From Bacillus oleivorans (GTDB lineage Bacteria; Bacillota; Bacilli; Bacillales; JC228), in assembly GCF_900207585.1 (NCBI RefSeq), contig NZ_OAOP01000009.1, forward strand, positions 62,001 through 126,000: a stretch of 64,000 nucleotides of DNA. Direction: 5' to 3'. A program made the translations under genes and the position numbers. Position 1 is the stretch's first letter. Every line of letters starts with the position of its first letter. The notes under the pieces are model-generated. The model did not search any database. It worked only from the letters and a program-made list of their open reading frames with translations, and was not told the DNA's origin. Positions 50,241 to 59,405 of this stretch are shown here, one piece after another.

Positions 50241-51408
50241 ATACCTTTCGGGTTTGGCGAAAATACAGGATTACGATCCCTATGGCAATTGAAGCTAATA
50301 AGAAGATTAGACTAGAAGAAAACCCGCTAAAAAGGGAAAGATTACTTTCCTGAACAGCCGTTGATTTTTTGACCTCTGCTGTTGCGGCCACTTCCATCGG
50401 TTCTAATTCATAAGAAGCAATCACAGTACCGTCTTTTCCAGTCACTTCTAAGGTCCCTTCCTTGTTAACCTCCATATTAACTTGTTCATTTATAGGATAG
50501 GTATAAAATAATGTATCGGCTGTCTTAAATTCCTCGCCGTCTGCATCAAATGTATTCCCTTTTGCAATACTTGCGGTGGCAAAATTATTGAAGCCGAAGT
50601 CTAATAAGCTAACGGTGTCTTGATAAGCGATAGCCTCTGAACTGCTTTTGAGCGTTACAACTATTAAGTCTAATTGATTGTTTTCAGCTGTTGTAGCTAA
50701 TGTGAAACCGGATTGATCCACATAACCGTTTTTTCCTCCGGTTACTTCTTCGTACGGAATTTCGCCCTTCACCAATTTATGATGCGAATAGAGAGTCGTA
50801 ACCCAAGACTCACCTTGCCATTCCAATTGTTTAGTTCCGAAAATTTCTCTAAACCCTTCATTATTCATGGCATATTGGGTAATTTTAGCTAGATCTTCTG
50901 CGGTTGTTACATGGTCTTGCTCATAGAGTCCATGCGGATTTTCAAAGTTGGTGTTTTCGACCCCAATTACATTTTTTAAGTACTTATTGAGGTCGGAAGC
51001 AAATTGCTCGACACTTCCGCTTAAATGCTCCGCAATCGCAACGCCTGCATCATTCCCGGAATTAATTAAAAGCCCTTGCAGGAGCTTTTTTAATGTAACT
51101 TTTTCCCCTTCTTCCAGGTAAACCCTTGTTCCATCGACATCTCTGGCATGGCTGCTAACCGTTACTATATCATCCAGATTACCAGTTTCAATGGCATAAA
51201 TGGCCGTCGCAATTTTAGTCAGACTTGCAGGATACATTTGAGCATCTGCGTTTTTTTCAAAGAGGATCCTACCAGAGTCGGCTTCTAAAATAATAGCCGC
51301 TTCACTCGTAATAGTGGGAGGAGCAGGATCCGTTATCCCGTAAGCTGTCGAAGCTATTATTGTATTTATAAAAAGGAAAGATGTAATTGTTAAAATTAAT
51401 CTGTTCAT
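50239..51408 (-). CDS. D-alanyl-D-alanine carboxypeptidase (PBP5/DacF type)
   Basis: The 389-residue protein has a signal peptide (about residues 1-24). The S11 peptidase domain follows, with Ser62-Leu-Thr-Lys65 in YPASLTKIATA, the SGN motif in LLINSGNDAGVAIAEHL, and VTGGKNGYVDQSG, in which KNG stands in place of the usual KTG. A C-terminal helix (SLIFLLASIAIGIVILYF) followed by RQTRKV anchors it outside the membrane, where it trims peptidoglycan stem peptides. Sporulation (DacF) or vegetative roles cannot be separated by sequence alone. The gap 51409-51667 is AT-rich, and I see no gene in it. Confidence 0.9.
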   Translation of the reverse strand: MNRLILTITSFLFINTIIASTAYGITDPAPPTITSEAAIILEADSGRILFEKNADAQMYPASLTKIATAIYAIETGNLDDIVTVSSHARDVDGTRVYLEEGEKVTLKKLLQGLLINSGNDAGVAIAEHLSGSVEQFASDLNKYLKNVIGVENTNFENPHGLYEQDHVTTAEDLAKITQYAMNNEGFREIFGTKQLEWQGESWVTTLYSHHKLVKGEIPYEEVTGGKNGYVDQSGFTLATTAENNQLDLIVVTLKSSSEAIAYQDTVSLLDFGFNNFATASIAKGNTFDADGEEFKTADTLFYTYPINEQVNMEVNKEGTLEVTGKDGTVIASYELEPMEVAATAEVKKSTAVQESNLSLFSGFSSSLIFLLASIAIGIVILYFRQTRKV

Positions 51409-51667
51409 TTATATCACCAGAATTTCAATGTCTTTTATTTCTGTATACGAAACAACATATATTACTATACCTTATTAAAACTAGTTTTCAATAAAGTATT
51501 TTTTCCATGCCTGCTAATTAAAAATTTTATTAGGAAAAAACTATTCTACTCCTATTGTAAATCAAAATAGGAATAAATCCGCTAGAAATGAACTAGATGT
51601 AATTATACCTTAATTTTTTTAAAGAGTTTGTTTTATTCTACCTAACAAGATACTTGATTTTCAGTCA

Positions 51668-51698
51668 TAAAAAAACCTCTTTTAATGTAAGAGGTTCT
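51668..51698 (-). terminator. Terminator of the cupredoxin gene
   Basis: AACCTCTT (51674-51681) pairs with AAGAGGTT (51689-51696). On the minus strand it is followed by seven T, and it lies about 30 bases after the stop of the cupredoxin-domain gene. Confidence 0.8.
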
Positions 51699-51725
51699 TC
51701 TTGTATATAAGAATTAAATATGGAC

Positions 51726-52637
51726 TTAATACACAATTAATTTCCCGACCATCCCATTTTCTTTATGTCCTGGGACTGAACAATAAAATTCATATGTTCC
51801 TTTCGCCACGGGGATGAAATTTATTTGACTCTCACTATTAGCTTTTGCGTGAAGGTGAATATCTGCATCAGATTGGTGTGAGGAATGATGAATAGAATCT
51901 GAGTTGTACTGAATCGGGATAGACTCAATTTGTAAATCATGCTCAATATCGTCACTGTTCACTAAAACAAAAGAAACTTGTTGCCCTTCTTTTATTTTTA
52001 AAGTGGAGGGGGTATATACAAAACTCTGTTTCTTAACTGATATAGATAATGTATTAACTTGACCTGTTGAATCGTTTCTATCTTTCTGGAGGGATAAATG
52101 ATGACCTGAATATGTATAGTTTAAGGAACTACCAAATGATAGGTAAAGTACAAACACACACAGGAAACTAATAGGCCGTAAAAACCATTTTTTATTTGGT
52201 ATATAAATATTAACTTTCTCATCTTTACGTAGGATAAAGAATAATCCGATAGAAGAAATGCTTAGAGTCAAAAATATTTTAGTCATTAAGACGGATTGAT
52301 CTAAAAAAATCATTTCACCTAACATTGCCCCCATCATTCCGCCCATAATCCCAGACATCAGTGCCTCTATACCCGATAGCACACCCATTGTAATTCCAAA
52401 AGATATCCCTATGAGTAAACCAATTAACAAGGAAAGAGACGTTGAAACAAATAAATTCCCCTGGTAAACAGACCCCGCTGCTAAGCCTGCAGTTATCCCT
52501 ATGCTCATTCCAGAAAACATGGATATCATCATCGCAGACATTTTGGTCAAAGACTTCTTACCGATATACCCCAGTATTGTATTTATTACAATGACCCCAA
52601 TTAAAGATAGAATCGTAAACAAATGGAATGGGCTCAT
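51726..52637 (-). CDS. Multi-helix membrane protein with C-terminal cupredoxin domain
   Basis: The 303-residue protein combines five or six Gly/Met-rich membrane helices (residues 5-175, for example LMSGIMGGMMGAMLGEM at 93-109) with an extracytoplasmic cupredoxin domain (about 195-303). The blue-copper ligands are visible: His233 in DDIEHDL, Cys286, His291 and Met296 in FYCSVPGHKENGMVG. A His-rich loop (HHSSHQ, HLHAK) lies at 250-263. This combination suggests copper binding or electron transfer at the outer membrane face. I do not recognise a named family for the whole. AAAGGAGGG precedes the ATG at 52637. It is divergent from the PIG-L/ABC gene group. Confidence 0.78.
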   Translation of the reverse strand: MSPFHLFTILSLIGVIVINTILGYIGKKSLTKMSAMMISMFSGMSIGITAGLAAGSVYQGNLFVSTSLSLLIGLLIGISFGITMGVLSGIEALMSGIMGGMMGAMLGEMIFLDQSVLMTKIFLTLSISSIGLFFILRKDEKVNIYIPNKKWFLRPISFLCVFVLYLSFGSSLNYTYSGHHLSLQKDRNDSTGQVNTLSISVKKQSFVYTPSTLKIKEGQQVSFVLVNSDDIEHDLQIESIPIQYNSDSIHHSSHQSDADIHLHAKANSESQINFIPVAKGTYEFYCSVPGHKENGMVGKLIVY

Positions 52638-52824
52638 GGTTGTCCCTCCTTTATCTGCTAAAGAATATGTTATGAAAAGGCAAACCATTCCAAAAAAAAA
52701 TCAAATATTTACTGAAAAATTTAAAGATTATATATTTACAAAAGATTCAAAACATAATAGTATATTTAATAAATGAAATATACGATAGAGGGGTATTGTA
52801 TATTAAACAAAGGAGAGGGTATGA

Positions 52825-53571
52825 ATGGCAAAAGGACAACGTATTTTATTTTTAGGCGTTTATGGAATGGAAGTTGTAGAGTGTGGTGGAGCTTTAGCGA
52901 AAAATGCAGAAAGTGGCGGGGAATCATTTGCAGCTATAATGCTTTGCAGACCGACAAGCCAACCGCAAGTTAAAAAAGCAGCAGAAATTCTAGGTGTAAA
53001 TGTTTCATTTCTCAATTTTCAATCAGGAACCGTAGATCTTAGTGTTGAGTCCAAGAAAAAATTGATAAAAGTTATTAGAGAAGTAAAGCCAGATATCATT
53101 ATTACCCAGGATCCAGACCATTCATTCCATGACTTGGACCCTGATAGAAGACCTGCAATGACGCTACTCTTGGAATCTATTGCACTAGCAAGCAGAGATT
53201 TTGCATTAGAGGAAATGCCAGGTTTAGAACCACATCCGATTCCAACTATCTACTATATGACGCCTCACCATCCAAATACAGTCGTTGATATTTCTCAAGT
53301 ATGGGAAAAGAAAGAAAAAGCAATGGATGCTTTAGAAAGCCAAATGGAATTTAGCGGAATACATTTTGAACATATGCTCGATCCTCACGCTGCGGAACTG
53401 CTAACCCCAGGATTTTCGGAACTCAATTCCTATGAAAAAGGGAGAGCCATCCATAGAGTGTTAGATAGGGCTGTTCATGTTTACCATGGTCTGGCTACAC
53501 ACGGACATTTTGCATTTGCGGAGGCTTATCGAAGAGAAGGGAATTTTCATTTACAAGAGTTAATTAAATAA
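52825..53571 (+). CDS. PIG-L (LmbE)-like protein with altered metal site
   Basis: The 248-residue protein has the fold signature of PIG-L de-N-acetylases: a Rossmann-like start, then CGGALAKNAESGGESFAAIML, then KKAAEILGV, and VIREVKPDIIITQDPDHSFHDLDPDRRPAMTLLLESI. The zinc motif AHPDDE is replaced by GVYGME, so the first His and Asp ligands are gone, and the usual HPDH is changed to a His/Asp-rich DHSFHDLDPDR. It may bind metal differently or be inactive. AAAGGAGAGGG precedes the ATG. The first gene of the transporter cluster, 17 bases before the solute-binding protein, it suggests processing of the imported compound. Confidence 0.72.
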   Translation: MAKGQRILFLGVYGMEVVECGGALAKNAESGGESFAAIMLCRPTSQPQVKKAAEILGVNVSFLNFQSGTVDLSVESKKKLIKVIREVKPDIIITQDPDHSFHDLDPDRRPAMTLLLESIALASRDFALEEMPGLEPHPIPTIYYMTPHHPNTVVDISQVWEKKEKAMDALESQMEFSGIHFEHMLDPHAAELLTPGFSELNSYEKGRAIHRVLDRAVHVYHGLATHGHFAFAEAYRREGNFHLQELIK

Positions 53572-53588
53572 GGAAGGCGGGGAGTCAG

Positions 53589-55403
53589 ATGAAAAAATAT
53601 CTTGTTAGTTTTGTCCTAGTTATAATGCTGGTTTTGACTTGTTTTTCAAGTATTTATGCAGAAGTCCAAACGGAGTCGTTAACCATTGGTATTACACAAG
53701 ATGAAAATGCCCTGAATCCTTATACATATGTTACAGGGTATCCCGGTTTGGATTTAGTTAATTTACTTTATGATAACCTCTTTGTATTAGATGAAAATAA
53801 CATCCCACAGCCATGGTTAGTAAAAGAGTACTCTGTTAGTAAAGATGGACTCACCTATGAGTTTACTTTGCATGAGAATATCAAGTGGCATGATGGAGAA
53901 GCCTTAACGGCCTATGATGTCAAATTTACGATTGATTATTTTATTGTGCACCCGAAATCAAGATTTACGAACCCGCTTCAAAGTATCGCCTCAGTTGAAG
54001 TTCAAGATGACACAAGCTTTACCTTAGTATTGTCTCAGGCTGATCCTAACTTCATGATTCAACCTCTAGCTGATCTTCCAATCCTTCCTGAACATATCTG
54101 GACTAATGTAACAGATCCCGATAATGAAACAAATGCAGTCGGCAGCGGTCCTTACCAATTAGTCGAACATAGTTCGGGTCAATATTATAAAATGGCTGCT
54201 CATAAAGACTATTTTATGGGAGAACCGCCAATCGGAGAAATTGTTTTCCCGATTATTGAAGATACGACAGCGATGTTTACGGCCCTTCAAGCAGGAGAAA
54301 TTGACGCGATATCAACAAGTATTGCACCTGAGCTTGTTAACCAGTTTGAGTCCAATCCTGCTTTAAAGGTAGTAAGAGGAGCGGGTTATAGTACAACTTT
54401 ATTTCAGATTAACGCGGAAAAGTATCCAATGTCTGAAACGGCATTCAGAAAAGCAATCGACTACGCAATTGATAAGCAGAATTTAGTTGACACTCTTTTA
54501 CTTGGTTATGCAGAGTTAGGAAGCCCTGGATTTATTCATCCATCATCACTTTATTATAACGATGAGCTCACCCCCGTATTTGATCCGGACCAAGCAGAAC
54601 AGCTATTAGAAGAGGCAGGGTTTACAGATACGGATGGCGATGGATTTAGAGAGGACCAAAATGGAGAGCAAATCAGTCTAACGACACTCGTCTATTCAAA
54701 TAATCCTATACGAATTAGAGCGGCTGAGTTAATCTCAGAATCATTAAATAATATTGGTATTAGAAATACCGTTCAAGCCATGGATGCTACGACGGTTGAC
54801 TCCCTTATGTGGCCAGAATTTGATGTTAGTAAAGGAAGAGATTATGATCTGGGGCTTTGGGGCTGGTCTAATACAATGCAGCTTTTCCCAGACAGAATGA
54901 TCGAGCTGTTCCATTCTGACCCAAGTATTGGATCCGTTAATATTGGCGGTTACAGTAATCCTGAATTTGATCAATTATCCGAACAATTACAGTCAACATT
55001 AGATGAAGAAGAACGGACTAGTATTATAAAAGAAATGCAAGCATTTATTGCTGAAGAGGCTCCATTTATTACCCTTTATTATCAAGAAATTGTAAATGCC
55101 TATAATCCAGAGGTCTATGATGGATACGTGTTCCAGACAGGAAAAGGAATCATTAACAAACTATCATTTGTACCCGGAGAAAAAGTAGAAGCGCCTGCAA
55201 CAGAACAAAATAACAGTACAAATGATGAATCATCTGCTGGTACAACCGGTGATGCAGAAAGTGAAACCGAATCAGCTTCTTCTGGTTCAGCCAATACTAC
55301 TATTTTTCTAGTTGGCGGTTTGATTGCAGCAGTGGCTGTTGGCTTTATTTTTATAAAAAGGAAATCTAAGAAGAATAACGATTCTGATGATTTTGGTTTT
55401 TAA
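53589..55403 (+). CDS. Dipeptide/nickel-type solute-binding protein with C-terminal membrane anchor
   Basis: The 604-residue SBP_bac_5 protein has a signal peptide (about residues 1-25, cleavage near IYA-EVQ). The binding domain runs to about 530, with EFTLHENIKWHDGEALTAYDVKFTIDYF and DTDGDGFREDQNGEQ. A Ser/Thr/Glu linker follows, then one C-terminal helix (TTIFLVGGLIAAVAVGFIFI) and a basic/acidic tail. Bacillus binding proteins are usually lipoproteins; here no good lipobox is seen, and the C-terminal helix provides the anchor, a layout more familiar from archaea. It leads four ABC genes of the Dpp/Opp type. The ligand is unknown. Confidence 0.87.
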   Translation: MKKYLVSFVLVIMLVLTCFSSIYAEVQTESLTIGITQDENALNPYTYVTGYPGLDLVNLLYDNLFVLDENNIPQPWLVKEYSVSKDGLTYEFTLHENIKWHDGEALTAYDVKFTIDYFIVHPKSRFTNPLQSIASVEVQDDTSFTLVLSQADPNFMIQPLADLPILPEHIWTNVTDPDNETNAVGSGPYQLVEHSSGQYYKMAAHKDYFMGEPPIGEIVFPIIEDTTAMFTALQAGEIDAISTSIAPELVNQFESNPALKVVRGAGYSTTLFQINAEKYPMSETAFRKAIDYAIDKQNLVDTLLLGYAELGSPGFIHPSSLYYNDELTPVFDPDQAEQLLEEAGFTDTDGDGFREDQNGEQISLTTLVYSNNPIRIRAAELISESLNNIGIRNTVQAMDATTVDSLMWPEFDVSKGRDYDLGLWGWSNTMQLFPDRMIELFHSDPSIGSVNIGGYSNPEFDQLSEQLQSTLDEEERTSIIKEMQAFIAEEAPFITLYYQEIVNAYNPEVYDGYVFQTGKGIINKLSFVPGEKVEAPATEQNNSTNDESSAGTTGDAESETESASSGSANTTIFLVGGLIAAVAVGFIFIKRKSKKNNDSDDFGF

Positions 55404-55416
55404 CAGAAATATTGTA

Positions 55417-55456
55417 TCCAGTAAAATCCCTATTTTACTGGACCTTTTCTTTTTTC
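55417..55456 (+). terminator. Hairpin between binding-protein and permease genes
   Basis: TCCAGTAAAAT (55417-55427) pairs perfectly with ATTTTACTGGA (55432-55442) around four bases, followed by a T-rich stretch. Within an operon it would reduce read-through, so that the binding protein is made in excess over the permeases. Confidence 0.72.
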
Positions 55457-55492
55457 ACTGGAAATGACGATTAATTTATAGGAGGTGTACCA

Positions 55493-56470
55493 GTGAGGAA
55501 ATTCGTTTTAGGGAAATTTGTACAGTATGCCATTGTACTTTTCTTAATGCTTACCTTGAATTTTCTCTTGCCAAGATTGATGCCGGGGAGTCCGCTCGTA
55601 TACCTGGCGGGTGAAGATGTTGGATTTATGTCAAGTGCTGAAAAACAAGCGATTCTAGATGAACATGGGTTGAATGATCCGATTTGGTTACAATATTTAA
55701 CGTATGTAAAGAATATCTTTACAGGTAATTTTGGTTTTTCTTATCAGCAAAAACAGCCGATTTCTGAACTTCTGATTGAGCGACTGCCATGGACACTGTT
55801 ATTAACAGGGCTTGGCTTAATCCTTTCTACAATTATTGGCGTAATTTTTGGAGCCGTGTCGGCATGGAAAAGAGGAACTAAAACAGATGCAAATCTATTG
55901 ACTGCCTTTATGTTTTTAAGTTCAATGCCATCATTTTGGATTGGGATGATTCTAGTTTCTATTTTTTCTGCTCAATTGGGCTGGTTTCCTGTTTTTGGAG
56001 CTGAAAGCGCCTGGTCCAACTTAACCGGCTTGGAACGATTTTTGGATGTTTCAAGACATTTAGCACTGCCTTTAACTACTTTAGTCTTAATTTCGGTAAC
56101 CAATACGTTTATGATTATGCGTTACTCTATGTTAAACGTATTAGGAGAAGACTATATTATGATGGCGAAGGCAAAAGGAGTAAAAGATAAAGTCATTAAG
56201 TATAAACATGCGATGAGGAATGCCCTTTTGCCTGTTTCAACTGTATTTATGCTTAGTCTTGGTTTTACTTTAGGAGGAGCAACTGTGATTGAAACCGTGT
56301 TTGCTTATCCTGGGGTAGGGCGTTTAATGTATGAATCAGTATTGAGCAGGGATTATCCTCTGATTCAAGCTACGTTTTTGATTATCACATTTGGAGTGGT
56401 GTTAGCAAACCTTTTAGCAGACTTAATCTATCCATTCTTGGATCCAAAGGTGGGAAAAAATAATGGATAA
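55493..56470 (+). CDS. ABC transporter permease, DppB type
   Basis: The 325-residue permease has six membrane helices. The start FVQYAIVLFLMLTLNFLLPRLMPGSPL is typical of the DppB/OppB group, and the EAA-loop segment EDYIMMAKAKGVKDKVIKYKHAMRNALLP contacts the ATPase. GTG is the start codon, with AGGAGGTG upstream. The stop overlaps the next permease gene by eight bases. It forms the membrane channel together with the DppC-type protein. Confidence 0.92.
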   Translation: MRKFVLGKFVQYAIVLFLMLTLNFLLPRLMPGSPLVYLAGEDVGFMSSAEKQAILDEHGLNDPIWLQYLTYVKNIFTGNFGFSYQQKQPISELLIERLPWTLLLTGLGLILSTIIGVIFGAVSAWKRGTKTDANLLTAFMFLSSMPSFWIGMILVSIFSAQLGWFPVFGAESAWSNLTGLERFLDVSRHLALPLTTLVLISVTNTFMIMRYSMLNVLGEDYIMMAKAKGVKDKVIKYKHAMRNALLPVSTVFMLSLGFTLGGATVIETVFAYPGVGRLMYESVLSRDYPLIQATFLIITFGVVLANLLADLIYPFLDPKVGKNNG

Positions 56471-57320
56471 GCAAAAATGGAAACAGTATTGGAATATATT
56501 AACCTCTAACAACTTGGGTTTATTTGGACTTGGGATTTTAGTTGTTTTTGTTCTTATAGCAATCTTCGCACCTCTTATTGCTCCATATGATCCTGCTGAA
56601 AGAGTAGGACAGCCATTTATGAAACCAAATGGAGATTTTTTATTAGGAACTAATGATGTAGGACAGGACATATTAAGTGAGCTAATTTACGGTACAAGAG
56701 TTTCCCTGTTAATAGGAGTCATTGCCGCCTTTATTTCTATTGTAATAGGCTGTTTCATTGGAATTATTGCGGGTTATTATGGCGGAAAAATCGATTCCTT
56801 ATTAATGAGATTAGTAGATTTAGTACTTGTTATTCCTTTTTTACCGTTAATGATTCTCTTAGCTGCATTTGTGGGGCCAAGCTTTTGGAATATAATTCTG
56901 GTCATTAGTTTGACTTCTTGGGCTAGTCCGGCAAGAGTAGTACGTTCCCAAGTACTAACTCTTAAAACCAGCGGCTATGTAGAAGCAGCCAAATCAATCG
57001 GAACGGATGTAAAAGAAATTTTATTAAAGCATATACTACCGGGTGTTTTTCCGATTCTCCTGTCACAGTTTATCTTAGCCGCCAGCAGTGCTATCTTAGT
57101 CGAAGCATCATTAAGCTTTTTAGGTTTAGGTGATCCCTTCACTAAAAGCTGGGGAACGATCCTTTATTATGCACAAGCAAGAGGTGCATTTTTAACAGAT
57201 GCATGGGTATGGTGGATATTACCACCAGGAATCCTGTTAACTGCACTGGTAATCGCCTTTGCTTTTACCGGATATTCGTTAGAGGAGATTTTAAATCCGC
57301 GTTTAAGAAAGGAGCGTTAA
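56463..57320 (+). CDS. ABC transporter permease, DppC type
   Basis: The 285-residue permease has six predicted helices and the DppC/OppC pattern: LIAPYDPAERVGQPFMKPNGDFLLGTNDVGQDILSELIYGTRVSLLIGV, and the EAA loop GYVEAAKSIGTDVKEILLKHILPGVFPILL. Its ATG lies within the end of the DppB-type gene, so translation is coupled. Together the two permeases form the heterodimer of a peptide/nickel-class importer. Confidence 0.92.
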   Translation: MDKQKWKQYWNILTSNNLGLFGLGILVVFVLIAIFAPLIAPYDPAERVGQPFMKPNGDFLLGTNDVGQDILSELIYGTRVSLLIGVIAAFISIVIGCFIGIIAGYYGGKIDSLLMRLVDLVLVIPFLPLMILLAAFVGPSFWNIILVISLTSWASPARVVRSQVLTLKTSGYVEAAKSIGTDVKEILLKHILPGVFPILLSQFILAASSAILVEASLSFLGLGDPFTKSWGTILYYAQARGAFLTDAWVWWILPPGILLTALVIAFAFTGYSLEEILNPRLRKER

Positions 57321-57323
57321 CGA

Positions 57324-58292
57324 GTGGGGACTTTACTCTCTGTAGAAAATCTTTCTACATATTTTAAAACAGAGAAGGGGATTTCAAAAGCGGTTGAAAA
57401 TGTTTCATTTCATGTAAACGAGGGGGAAATGCTGGGACTAATAGGAGAGTCTGGCTGCGGAAAAACCACAGTAGCACAATCAATTTTAAGATTAATTGAG
57501 TATCCGGGAAAAGTTGTTTCAGGAAGTGTTTACTTAGCAGGAAGAGAAATCTTAAAAGCATCGGAAGCAGAGATGAGAAAGCTCAGGTGGAAAGAGATAT
57601 CAGTCATCCCCCAAAGTGCAATGAATGCACTAAATCCGATTTATACGATTGGTGATCAAATCATAGAAGCCATTCTGCTTCACGAAGACGTTACTAAAAA
57701 AGAAGCATTAAAACGAACGAAAGAATTGTTAGAGATGGTAGGAATCGATGGTGACCGGTGGAAGAGCTATCCTCATGAATTTAGCGGCGGGATGAAGCAA
57801 AGGGTAGCTATTGCGATGGCGCTTGCCTGTAAGCCAAAATTGATTATTTCTGATGAATCGACCACAGGGTTAGATGTATTAACCCAAGCGCAAATAATTG
57901 CACTGTTAAAGGATTTGCAAAAGAAAATGAATTTATCGGTTATTCTGATTTCGCATGATTTGCCTATGGTAACGGCTATATGCGACCGGATCGCTATTAT
58001 GTATGCAGGTAAAATTGTGGAGTGGGCAAGTACAGAACAGCTATTAAAAGAAGCTAATCATCCATATTCTAAGGCATTACTTAATGCGACACCTGACCTA
58101 AATAATTTAGATCACGAGGTTACTTCCATTCCGGGAATGGTACCTAGCTTGGTCAATCCTCCACTAGGATGTCGGTTTCAGTCAAGATGCTCTCTTGCAT
58201 TAGAGCGATGCAGTCAGGAATCTCCTAAATTGATGGAAATAAAACCAAGACATTTTTCAGCCTGTTTTTTAGGGGGAGGAAATAATGGATAA
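57324..58292 (+). CDS. ABC transporter ATP-binding protein, DppD type
   Basis: The 322-residue ATPase has Walker A GESGCGKTT, the signature FSGGMKQRVAIAMAL, Walker B LIISDESTTGLD (Ser where Pro is usual) and the switch HD. The Opp-type C-terminal extension has the cysteine-rich segment GCRFQSRCSLALERCSQESP, known to hold an iron-sulfur cluster in some Opp/Dpp ATPases. It begins with GTG three bases after the DppC-type stop and overlaps the DppF-type gene by eight bases. Confidence 0.93.
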   Translation: MGTLLSVENLSTYFKTEKGISKAVENVSFHVNEGEMLGLIGESGCGKTTVAQSILRLIEYPGKVVSGSVYLAGREILKASEAEMRKLRWKEISVIPQSAMNALNPIYTIGDQIIEAILLHEDVTKKEALKRTKELLEMVGIDGDRWKSYPHEFSGGMKQRVAIAMALACKPKLIISDESTTGLDVLTQAQIIALLKDLQKKMNLSVILISHDLPMVTAICDRIAIMYAGKIVEWASTEQLLKEANHPYSKALLNATPDLNNLDHEVTSIPGMVPSLVNPPLGCRFQSRCSLALERCSQESPKLMEIKPRHFSACFLGGGNNG

Positions 58293-59289
58293 TTCAGTAC
58301 TAGTTAGGATAAAGGGTTTAAATAAACGTTTTATTAAAAAATCCGGTCCGTTTTTTAATAGAAAGACTCAGGAGGTCTATGCAGTCAATAATTTAAATCT
58401 TGAGATAAAACGTGGTGAGATTTTAGGGATTATTGGGGAAAGCGGCTGCGGAAAAACAACAACTGCAAGGATCATGATGAGATTAATGAAGGAATCGAGT
58501 GGAGAAATTTGGTTTGATAACGCAGATTTATGTAAGCTTTCTGAATCACAAACTAAAAAAATAAGAAAGAAAATGCAAATGATCTTTCAGGATCCTTACG
58601 ATACGTTAAATCCAGGAATGAGAATCGTCGACATTCTAATGGAACCTTTAAATGCTCATGAAAAGGAGCTCTCCCATCAGAAGAAATTTGAAAAGGTAAA
58701 GCAAGCGATTGAGTCTATCGATCTAAAACCCGCAGAGGATTTTATCTATCGCTATCCGCACCAATTAAGCGGAGGGCAAAGGCAAAGAATTGCGATTGCA
58801 AGGGCGATTATTTTAAAACCTTTATTTATTGCAGCTGATGAACCTACTTCTATGTTAGACGTCTCTGTCCGTGCAGGAATTTTGAATCTTTTAAAAGATC
58901 TAAAGAAAAAAATGGGATTAACAATGATGTTTATTACCCATGATTTATCAACTGCAAGTTATATGTGTGATCGGATTGCTGTTATGTATCAAGGCAAAAT
59001 TGTGGAGGTGGGGCCAACCAAAAAAATTATACAGGCACCGACCCATCCTTATACAAAAGCGTTGGTATCCGTAGTGAAAGACTTAAATTACTTCATTGCG
59101 AATAAAGAATATATAATTTTAGATGGTGAAGTAGACTCGACCAGGGAAATAGTGGGATGTCCTTTCGTAGCGAGATGCCCGCATCGTGAAAGTCAGTGTC
59201 ATACGATTGAACCTAGGCTGGAGAATTTAGAACAGGGTCATTTTGTATCTTGTCATTGCCATCATCAAATTATTGAGAAAACCTCTTAG
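58285..59289 (+). CDS. ABC transporter ATP-binding protein, DppF type
   Basis: The 334-residue ATPase pairs with the preceding one. It shows Walker A GESGCGKTT, the signature LSGGQRQRIAIARAI, Walker B FIAADEPTSMLD, and the C-terminal cysteine segment CPFVARCPHRESQCHTIEP. GGGGGAGG precedes the ATG inside the previous gene. It is the last gene of the importer group. No clear terminator follows; the csoR promoter begins about 65 bases downstream. Confidence 0.93.
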   Translation: MDNSVLVRIKGLNKRFIKKSGPFFNRKTQEVYAVNNLNLEIKRGEILGIIGESGCGKTTTARIMMRLMKESSGEIWFDNADLCKLSESQTKKIRKKMQMIFQDPYDTLNPGMRIVDILMEPLNAHEKELSHQKKFEKVKQAIESIDLKPAEDFIYRYPHQLSGGQRQRIAIARAIILKPLFIAADEPTSMLDVSVRAGILNLLKDLKKKMGLTMMFITHDLSTASYMCDRIAVMYQGKIVEVGPTKKIIQAPTHPYTKALVSVVKDLNYFIANKEYIILDGEVDSTREIVGCPFVARCPHRESQCHTIEPRLENLEQGHFVSCHCHHQIIEKTS

Positions 59290-59355
59290 CATAGCTTATG
59301 TCGGTAAGAGATTAAAAAGGAAATTATTTTTTTGAAAAAAATGGGTAAAAAACAT

Positions 59356-59385
59356 TTGACATACCCATATGGGGTATATTAAGAT
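59356..59385 (+). promoter_or_regulatory. csoR promoter with CsoR operator
   Basis: TTGACA (59356-59361) and TAAGAT (59380-59385) are 18 bases apart. ATACCCATATGGGGTAT (59361-59377) lies between them, a near-perfect inverted repeat of the CsoR type. Copper binding to CsoR would free the promoter. Confidence 0.82.
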
Positions 59386-59405
59386 GATTACAAGGAGGTG
59401 CTGTA

